NCBI GenBank assembly: GCA_028877005.1
Contig: JAGWPI010000238.1
Location: 1 to 5,427, forward strand
From: Bacteroidota bacterium
Lineage (GTDB): Bacteria; Bacteroidota; Bacteroidia; Chitinophagales; Chitinophagaceae
Reading direction: 5' to 3'
Length of the DNA stretch: 5,427 bases
The notes under the pieces were generated by a model, which was not told the DNA's origin, did not search any database, and worked only from the letters and a program-made list of their open reading frames with translations. A program made the translations under genes and the position numbers. Shown piece after piece: positions 1 to 5,427 of this stretch (position 1 is the stretch's first letter; each line of letters starts with the position of its first letter).

Positions 1-1
1 G

Positions 2-532
2 GCTTATCAGGTACGCACCGATCTTAAAATTGCAAAAGCGTATACAGACATGAGTAAACAAAATTATGATCTGCAAAAAGCTTTAGCAGTTCCCGATCTT
101 ACCCTGCAGTTAGGTTACGACCAACAGGGAAATTATATACAGAATTTTAACAATGTTGGATTTGGTATTGATATCCCTATTTTTAACAGAAATCAGGGTA
201 ATATCAAATCAGCAAAATCAATGATTGATTATAACACCACCACACAAAAAAGTACGGAAGCAAGTATAGAAGCGCAAATATATAGGGCATTACAAAAAGC
301 ATATGATAATACTGCTTTATACCAAAAAATTGATCCGTCTTTTGGAAAAGATTTTGATCGATTAAAAAATGAAGTTCTAAATAACTACAAAAAAAGAAAT
401 ATCAGTTTACTCGATTTTTTAGACTTTTACGATGCTTACAAACAAAATACACTGCAGATTAATACCATAAAATTCAATCGTATTAGTGCATTTGAAGATT
501 TAAATTATTATACCGGAACATCACTTTATTAA
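2..532 (+). CDS. czcC: TolC-family outer-membrane efflux channel, CzcC/CusC type (3' part only)
   Basis: This is the C-terminal 176 residues of an outer-membrane factor, the channel through which a tripartite RND pump releases its substrate outside the cell. The frame is open to the left edge, so the true start lies outside the window; the ATG at position 50 is an internal methionine. The fragment matches the second TolC/OEP repeat. A strand region (VPDL, fragment residues about 30-33) leads to the family hallmark GFGIDIPIFNRNQG (about 53-66), followed by a long periplasmic helix rich in Ala, Lys and Gln. A second helix carries the typical NISLLDFLDFYDAY stretch, and the protein ends in a short aromatic tail (final Tyr). 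Family members are usually about 400-450 residues, so more than half is missing. It ends 18 bp before the adaptor gene, which supports a C-B-A operon. The family call is firm; the czcC symbol rests on the neighbours. Confidence 0.9.
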   Translation, partial: AYQVRTDLKIAKAYTDMSKQNYDLQKALAVPDLTLQLGYDQQGNYIQNFNNVGFGIDIPIFNRNQGNIKSAKSMIDYNTTTQKSTEASIEAQIYRALQKAYDNTALYQKIDPSFGKDFDRLKNEVLNNYKKRNISLLDFLDFYDAYKQNTLQINTIKFNRISAFEDLNYYTGTSLY

Positions 533-550
533 ACCCTGAATTACCTAATT

Positions 551-1657
551 ATGAAACATATTATTATTAAAAAATGGCTATTACCCGTACTAACATTTGC
601 TATCAGCACATTTATTTTTACGGCATGTACTGAAAAATCAGAAAAAAAGGAAGAACGTCAACAATATGTTATTCCTGATTCACTATTAAAAACACTAAAA
701 ATTGATACAGTAAAAACCTGCCCTTTGGTAGACGCTTTAACATTAACTGGCACAGTTGATTTTAATCAGGATAAACAAGTAAATATATACCCGTTGGTAA
801 GTGGCAATGTAGAAGATGTAAAAGTTCAATTAGGCGATTATGTACAAAAAGGACAAACATTAGCTATTATAAAAAGTAGTGAAATGGCAGGTTACAGCAA
901 TAGTTTAATAAATGCTCAGACCAATTTAGCCGTTGCAAAAAAAAATCTAGATGCACAAAACGATTTGTTTAAAAGTGGGCTAGCCTCACAATTAGATGTT
1001 AATTCTGCTGAAGCAGCTTATCAACAAGCAGTTGCACAATTAGAAATGGTTGAAAGAATCTTAAAAATTAACAGTAACAATACACAAGGTAACTATATTA
1101 TAAAAGCACCTATTAGTGGTTTTATTGTTCAAAAAAATGTAACCAACAATACTGCCATCCGCACTGATAATGGGAATAATTTATTCACCATTTCTGATTT
1201 GAAAGATGTATGGATTTATGCCAATGTTTATGAATCTAACATCAGCAAAATACATTTGGGCGATCCGGTAGACGTAACCACTATTTCATATCCTAATCGC
1301 ATATTTAAAGGAAGGGTTGATAAAATGATGAATGTATTAGATCCAACTAATAAAGTAATGAAAGTAAAAGTGGTTTTACCCAATGCTGATTATGCTTTGA
1401 AACCACAGATGTTTGCTAGTATTTTGGTAACTAATAAAGAAAACAAACAGGCTATTTGCATTTCATCAAAAGCATTGGTATTTGACAATAGCAGATATTA
1501 TGTATTAAAATATCAAGGCAATGGTATTGCAATAATAACTCCGGTAGAGATAATTAATACCATTGGTGATAAAACATACATTGCCTCCGGCATTGAAGTG
1601 GGCGATCAAATAATTGCATCACAAGCCATTTTAATTTATGATACCCTAAACAACTAG
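551..1657 (+). CDS. czcB: RND efflux periplasmic adaptor (membrane fusion protein), CzcB/CusB family lipoprotein
   Basis: This 368-residue periplasmic adaptor bridges the RND pump and the outer-membrane channel. The N-terminus has a basic start, a hydrophobic stretch (about residues 9-25) and a lipobox-like FTAC ending at C26, so it is probably lipid-anchored; this supports the ATG at 551. Domains in order: first half of the lipoyl/barrel-sandwich domain (about 77-110, with VSGNVEDVKVQLGDYVQKGQ), an alpha-helical hairpin (about 112-172, rich in Ala/Gln/Asn), the second lipoyl half (about 183-213, APISGFIVQKNVTNNTAIR), a beta-barrel (about 217-295, starting DLKDVWIYANVYE) and a membrane-proximal domain to the C-terminus. 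Length is normal and there is no frame damage. The segment between C26 and the first lipoyl strand has no Met and no His, unlike the Met-rich Cu(I) site of E. coli CusB. No extra C-terminal metal-binding domain is present. Placed 25 bp before the pump gene. Family is certain; czcB over cusB is inferred from the pump. Confidence 0.93.
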   Translation: MKHIIIKKWLLPVLTFAISTFIFTACTEKSEKKEERQQYVIPDSLLKTLKIDTVKTCPLVDALTLTGTVDFNQDKQVNIYPLVSGNVEDVKVQLGDYVQKGQTLAIIKSSEMAGYSNSLINAQTNLAVAKKNLDAQNDLFKSGLASQLDVNSAEAAYQQAVAQLEMVERILKINSNNTQGNYIIKAPISGFIVQKNVTNNTAIRTDNGNNLFTISDLKDVWIYANVYESNISKIHLGDPVDVTTISYPNRIFKGRVDKMMNVLDPTNKVMKVKVVLPNADYALKPQMFASILVTNKENKQAICISSKALVFDNSRYYVLKYQGNGIAIITPVEIINTIGDKTYIASGIEVGDQIIASQAILIYDTLNN

Positions 1658-1682
1658 TTTTCATTTATTTCAAACTGAAGCA

Positions 1683-4600
1683 ATGATAAAAATATTAAAA
1701 AGCGTAATTGGGTTTTCGCTTAAAAATAAATTTTTTATACTATTGGCATCGTTGGCAATGATTATTGTCGGCATAGTTACATTTAAAAATATGCCAATCG
1801 AAGCATTTCCTGATGTTACCAATACTGAAATAAGTATTATTACACAATGGCCTGGCCGAAGCGCAGAAGAGGTAGAAAAATTTGTTACCATACCAATAGA
1901 GTTGGCCATGAATCCGGTACAGGATAAAGTAAGTCTTAGATCCTCTACCATATTTGGATTATCATATGTTAAATTAATATTTGATGATAATGTAAAAGAT
2001 CCACAAGCCCGACAACAAGTTATGAATTTATTGGGTAATGCAAACTTGCCTGCCGGTGTTAATCCTTCGGTGCAACCTCCTACCGGACCAACCGGTGAAA
2101 TTTACAGATATACCCTTAAAAGTAAAATTAGAGATGTTAGAGAATTAAAAACCATGCAAGACTGGGTCATCGATCGTCAATTACGTTCTGTACCTGGCGT
2201 TGGCGATATTGTAAGTTTTGGTGGAAAAACAAAAACCTATGAAATACAAGTTAATCCTGAAAAACTTACCAATTTAGGTATTACCCCATTAGATGTATTT
2301 ACTGCCGTACAAAAAACAAATATTAATATTGGCGGTGATGTAATTATTCAAAATAACCAAGCCTTTGTTGTTAGAGGTATTGGTTTACTAAATGATATTA
2401 ATGAAATTAAAAACATTATTATTGAAAACATAAATGGGGTACCTGTATTGGTAAAAGATGTGGCTAACGTAGAAATTTCTAATTTACCACGGTTAGGTTG
2501 GGTGGCTCGTTCAAATGGTTTAGTAAATAAAGATGGTACAAGAGTGGTTACAGACGAGCCTGATGTTGTAGAAGCCATTATCTTAATGCGTAAGGGTGAA
2601 AATCCAACTAAGGTATTGAATGCCATTAAAGATAAAATTGACAAATTAAATAGTTATATTTTACCGGCAGATACACAAATAGTTCCTTATTATGATAGAA
2701 CTGATTTAATTAATTATGCCACTCATACAGTGTTGCATAATTTGGTAGAAGGAATATTGTTAGTTACTTTATTGGTATCACTATTTATGTTTAACTGGCG
2801 CACCACTTTAATTGTATCAATAATTATTCCAATGGCGCTGCTATTTGCGTTTATATGTTTACGATTGATGGGAATGAGCGCAAATTTACTTTCATTAGGT
2901 GCAGTTGACTTTGGTATTATTATAGACGGGGCCGTTGTAATGGTGGAGGGAATGTTTGTAATACTTGACCATAAGGCCAAAGAACTTGGTATGGAGCGAT
3001 TTAATAAAATTGCTAAACTGGGTTTAATTAAAAAAAATGGAGCTCAGTTAGGTAAGGCTATCTTTTTTGCAAAAGTAATTATCATAACAGGTCTTTTACC
3101 AATTTTCGCCTTTCAAAAAGTAGAAGGAAAAATGTTCTCTCCATTAGCATATACATTAGGTTTTGCATTATTAGGGGCATTAATTACAACGCTTACGCTG
3201 GTTCCTGTTTTAATTAGCATATTACTTAAAAAAAATGTACACGAAAAACACAACCCTTTTGTTGAAACCTTAACAGGATTTATGCTAAAGGGATTTGCTG
3301 GTAGTTATAAACAAAAAAAATGGGTGGTTCCCATTGCTTTATTGGTAATGGTGGGTGGTATTTACTCTTTTAAATATTTAGGCTCTGAATTTTTACCCGA
3401 ATTAGACGAAGGCTCTATTTGGTTAAGAGTACAAACACCTTACAGTATTTCATTAGATAAATCTGTTGAAATTTCATCACAGGTTAGGAAAATTTTAATG
3501 GGTTTTCCCCAAGTGAAATATGCTGTATCACAAACGGGTAGGCCAGATGATGGTACAGATGTAGCAGGATTTTATAACAATGAGTTTTCTGTAATGCTTT
3601 ATCCCGAGGACTCATGGAAACCACACATTAGTAAAGATGAACTAATTGCAGAAATGAGTAAATCACTGTCAAATATTCCTGGCGTTGATTTAAATTTTTC
3701 CCAACCCATTATGGATAATGTTGAAGAAGCTGTATCGGGAGTAAAAGGCTCTATTAGTGTAAAAGTTTATGGCGATTCTTTGAATTATATGGAAGGAAAA
3801 ATTAATGAAGTGTACAATATTTTAAAGAATGTAAGAGGCATAACAGACTTAGGCGTAATTCATAATATTGGGCAACCGGAATTAGATGTGAATCTTGATC
3901 AAAATAAAATGGCGATGTATGGCGTTGCTACCGCTGATGCCAATGCAGTAGTAGCCATGGCTATTGGCGGATTAGCTGCATCTACACTATATGAGGGTAT
4001 TAAAACATTTGATATTCGTATTAGAATGCCTGAAAACTTTAGAAAAACTCCCGAAGATATCGGTAATTTGTTGGTACCCACACAAAGTGGTTCTAAAGTA
4101 CCAATTAAAGAAATTGCTACTATTACTGAAAAAACAGGACCATGCCTTATTTTTAGAGACGATAACCAGCGTTACTCTGCACTCAAATTTTCTATTAGAG
4201 ATAGAGACATGGGTAGCACTATTGCTGAAGCACAGAAAAAAGTTGATGCCGCCGTACATTTAAAACGAGGTTATACAATGGCCTGGCAAGGCGATTTTGA
4301 AAACCAAAAAAGAGCAGAACACAGACTAGCACAAGTAGTTCCCATTAGCTTATTGCTGATATTTTTATTGTTATTTACCATGTTTGGAAATTTAAAAGAT
4401 GCCGGATTGGTATTTTTAAATGTACCCTTTGCCATTGTGGGTGGCATTGCAGCATTATTTATAACCGGTACTAACTTTAGCATTTCAGCTGGTATTGGTT
4501 TTATAGCCCTATTTGGTATTTGTATTCAAGATGGAGTATTGCTAATAACAGTCTTTAAACATAATCTGGAAAGTATAAAAGGTGCATCTAACACTTTATA

Positions 4601-4871
4601 TACTTCCATCAAATTGGGCGTACAATCTAGAATTCGGCCTGTAATGATGACTGCTTTAATGGCTGCCATAGGTTTATTACCTGCGGCTATTTCACATGGT
4701 ATTGGATCTGAAAGTTCAAGGCCACTCGCCAGAGTTGTAATAGGTGGTATTTTATGTGCCATGATTTTCTCACTATGGGTATTCCCATTAATATTTGGTT
4801 GGGCTTATAGAAATGTTGATAATAAACATAAAGAATCAACTATTGATTCTGAAAACCCTAAAAACAAATAG
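1683..4871 (+). CDS. czcA: Heavy-metal efflux RND pump, CzcA/CusA family, divalent-cation type
   Basis: This 1062-residue inner-membrane proton/metal antiporter is the motor of the tripartite pump. Length equals that of typical CzcA (about 1,040-1,065), with no fusion to an outer-membrane domain. TM1 spans about residues 15-34, followed by MPIEAFPDV (37-45). TM2-TM4 lie at about 353-430, TM5-TM6 at about 461-515, TM7 at about 546-563, then the FLPELDEG motif (570-577), and TM8-TM12 from about 885 to 1042. Two large periplasmic loops lie after TM1 and TM7. TM4 carries DFGIIIDGAVVMVE, giving D409, D415 and E422, the pattern of divalent-cation exporters. The CusA methionines M573, M623 and M672 are replaced (by T585 and E682 at the first and third; no Met at the second), and the CusA TM11 Lys is replaced in RPVMMT (985-990). 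Substrate is thus more likely Zn/Co/Cd/Ni than Cu/Ag; this is inference. The start gives a standard N-terminus, with no Shine-Dalgarno motif. Confidence 0.95.
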   Translation: MIKILKSVIGFSLKNKFFILLASLAMIIVGIVTFKNMPIEAFPDVTNTEISIITQWPGRSAEEVEKFVTIPIELAMNPVQDKVSLRSSTIFGLSYVKLIFDDNVKDPQARQQVMNLLGNANLPAGVNPSVQPPTGPTGEIYRYTLKSKIRDVRELKTMQDWVIDRQLRSVPGVGDIVSFGGKTKTYEIQVNPEKLTNLGITPLDVFTAVQKTNINIGGDVIIQNNQAFVVRGIGLLNDINEIKNIIIENINGVPVLVKDVANVEISNLPRLGWVARSNGLVNKDGTRVVTDEPDVVEAIILMRKGENPTKVLNAIKDKIDKLNSYILPADTQIVPYYDRTDLINYATHTVLHNLVEGILLVTLLVSLFMFNWRTTLIVSIIIPMALLFAFICLRLMGMSANLLSLGAVDFGIIIDGAVVMVEGMFVILDHKAKELGMERFNKIAKLGLIKKNGAQLGKAIFFAKVIIITGLLPIFAFQKVEGKMFSPLAYTLGFALLGALITTLTLVPVLISILLKKNVHEKHNPFVETLTGFMLKGFAGSYKQKKWVVPIALLVMVGGIYSFKYLGSEFLPELDEGSIWLRVQTPYSISLDKSVEISSQVRKILMGFPQVKYAVSQTGRPDDGTDVAGFYNNEFSVMLYPEDSWKPHISKDELIAEMSKSLSNIPGVDLNFSQPIMDNVEEAVSGVKGSISVKVYGDSLNYMEGKINEVYNILKNVRGITDLGVIHNIGQPELDVNLDQNKMAMYGVATADANAVVAMAIGGLAASTLYEGIKTFDIRIRMPENFRKTPEDIGNLLVPTQSGSKVPIKEIATITEKTGPCLIFRDDNQRYSALKFSIRDRDMGSTIAEAQKKVDAAVHLKRGYTMAWQGDFENQKRAEHRLAQVVPISLLLIFLLLFTMFGNLKDAGLVFLNVPFAIVGGIAALFITGTNFSISAGIGFIALFGICIQDGVLLITVFKHNLESIKGASNTLYTSIKLGVQSRIRPVMMTALMAAIGLLPAAISHGIGSESSRPLARVVIGGILCAMIFSLWVFPLIFGWAYRNVDNKHKESTIDSENPKNK

Positions 4872-4903
4872 TTAGTTCAATTCATATCTATTTTTAAAAA
4901 AGT

Positions 4904-4937
4904 AAAAACCGCTTCTTATCTTCATGAAGCGGTTTTT
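4904..4937 (+). terminator. Intrinsic terminator closing the efflux operon
   Basis: A perfect 12-bp stem (arms 4904-4915 and 4926-4937, core ACCGCTTC/GAAGCGGT) encloses a 10-nt loop. The descending arm runs into six T residues (4933-4938) and then ATTA. It begins 32 bp after the pump's stop codon. The left arm is preceded by A-rich sequence, so the reverse complement also has a T-rich tail and the hairpin could stop transcription from either side. An inner palindrome CTTCATGAAG (4920-4929) overlaps the loop and right arm and would be a weaker competing fold. Confidence 0.9.
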
Positions 4938-4967
4938 TATTACTTACAACACTTCATTAAAAAAGAT

Positions 4968-5427
4968 ATGGCTTTAAAAAGTTTATTTATATTAATATTT
5001 TTATTTTTTTTGCTTAATTCAAAGGCTCAAAAGCAACAACAATCATTACTCTGGAAAATATCAGGCAATCATTTACATTCTAATAGTTATATTTTTGGAA
5101 CATTTCATTTATTATGCCCTAAACAATTTAAACTTCCAGATACTATTTCCTACCTTATTCAACAGGTTGATACAGTATATTTTGAAATTAAGTTAGATGA
5201 TCCGGCATTGTACAACAACATGCTTCAGGAAATGATCATGCAAAATCATACAACCCTAAACAATTTATTACCAACACCAACTTATGACTCTATGAATCAA
5301 ATTTTTCAGGGGAAAACCAAGATGAATCTTAATTTCTTTCAGTTCTATAAACCAATTCTCATTACTTCATTTCTTTATCCGTCTTTATTAGGCTGTACTC
5401 CCATTTCATTAGAAAATGAAATTCAAA
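4968..5427 (+). CDS. TraB/GumN-family protein, exported (5' part only)
   Basis: The first 153 residues of a protein cut by the right edge. A signal peptide is clear: a short basic start (MALK), a very hydrophobic core of Leu/Phe/Ile (about residues 5-16), and a likely cleavage site after SKA (residue 20). The mature part opens with SLLWKISGN (26-34) and SYIFGTFHLL (40-49). The GTFH at 44-47 is the first GxxH motif of the TraB/GumN family, and E73 in VYFEIKLD fits the conserved acidic position after it. The second GxxH motif would lie beyond the window; members of this type are usually about 280-300 residues. The family resembles metal-dependent hydrolases (related to the Tiki proteases), but most bacterial members have no proven reaction, so I assign none. 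It lies 30 bp after the terminator, so it is probably transcribed independently of the efflux genes. No Shine-Dalgarno motif; the start is chosen because it gives the signal peptide. Confidence 0.85.
   Translation, partial: MALKSLFILIFLFFLLNSKAQKQQQSLLWKISGNHLHSNSYIFGTFHLLCPKQFKLPDTISYLIQQVDTVYFEIKLDDPALYNNMLQEMIMQNHTTLNNLLPTPTYDSMNQIFQGKTKMNLNFFQFYKPILITSFLYPSLLGCTPISLENEIQ

Larger units (their letters stand above)
2..4937 (+). other. Probable czcCBA-type metal-efflux operon (upstream part outside window)
   Basis: Three same-strand genes for outer-membrane channel, adaptor and pump follow one another with gaps of only 18 bp (533-550) and 25 bp (1658-1682). Neither gap contains a hairpin or a recognisable promoter. 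The set ends at the hairpin terminator. The order C-B-A is the classic one for heavy-metal RND systems, in which all three subunits are needed for one envelope-spanning complex. The promoter and any metal-responsive regulator would be to the left of the window and are not visible. Confidence 0.85.

Noticed and set aside
50..532. Reading the first gene as a complete 160-residue protein starting at position 50
   Set aside because: The same frame is open and helix-like back to position 2, and the sequence matches only the second half of a TolC-type channel, so this is a gene cut by the window edge and not a short or degraded gene.
1670..1951. 93-codon antisense open frame across the start of the pump gene
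   Set aside because: It overlaps conserved N-terminal RND sequence and its translation is low-complexity and unrecognisable. The other antisense frames under the pump gene (2348-2644, 2723-2980, 3899-4081, 4271-4483, 4526-4762) were rejected for the same reason.
3991..4263. 90-codon open frame on the + strand in a second frame inside the pump gene, with an antisense frame of equal length over 3987-4259
   Set aside because: Both lie wholly within an intact, well-conserved RND coding region and their translations match no family I recognise; they are by-products of the real gene's composition.
4832..4850. 8-bp perfect inverted repeat (AGAATCAA, 3-nt spacer, TTGATTCT) near the 3' end of the pump gene
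   Set aside because: It lies inside the coding sequence, has a weak AT-rich stem and no T run, and such short repeats arise by chance in AT-rich DNA. The real terminator is about 50 bp downstream.
5403..5422. 8-bp inverted repeat (ATTTCATT / AATGAAAT) in the TraB/GumN gene
   Set aside because: It is AT-only apart from one G/C pair, lies within coding sequence, and is not at a gene boundary; expected by chance.
1..5427. Mobile element, CRISPR array, tRNA/rRNA or a novel defence-like system
   Set aside because: No transposase, integrase, long direct or inverted repeat, spaced repeat array or structural RNA signature was seen. Nearly all of the window is accounted for by four same-strand genes of known families.

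Overview
The window comes from an AT-rich genome (about one third G+C by eye) that looks like a member of the Bacteroidota. The evidence is AT-rich codon use, A/T-rich leaders with no Shine-Dalgarno motif before any start, and proteins that resemble the Bacteroidota branches of the heavy-metal RND efflux and TraB/GumN families. I cannot place it below phylum from sequence alone; Chitinophagales-like is only an impression from the TraB/GumN N-terminus.

Layout, all on the + strand: (1) positions 2-532, the 3' end of a TolC-type outer-membrane efflux channel (CzcC/CusC family), cut by the left edge; (2) 551-1657, a complete periplasmic adaptor lipoprotein (CzcB/CusB family); (3) 1683-4871, a complete inner-membrane heavy-metal RND pump (CzcA/CusA family); (4) 4904-4937, a strong intrinsic terminator hairpin; (5) 4968-5427, the 5' half of a TraB/GumN-family protein with a signal peptide, cut by the right edge. 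The first three genes are 18 and 25 bp apart and form a C-B-A operon closed by the terminator. The fifth gene appears to be a separate transcription unit.

The three operon products should assemble into one envelope-spanning pump that uses the proton gradient to move metal ions out of the cell. Transmembrane helix 4 of the pump carries the Asp/Asp/Glu pattern (D409, D415, E422) of divalent-cation exporters such as CzcA. The methionines used by Cu(I)/Ag(I) exporters such as CusA are missing at the aligned positions, so Zn/Co/Cd/Ni-type cations are the better guess. No metal sensor or regulator lies in the window.

I looked for a novel system and did not find one: this is a conventional metal-efflux operon followed by an ordinary envelope gene. 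The most useful second looks are an acidic residue (D950) in TM10 of the pump, the lack of obvious metal-binding residues at the adaptor's N-terminus, and A/T homopolymer runs inside coding regions.
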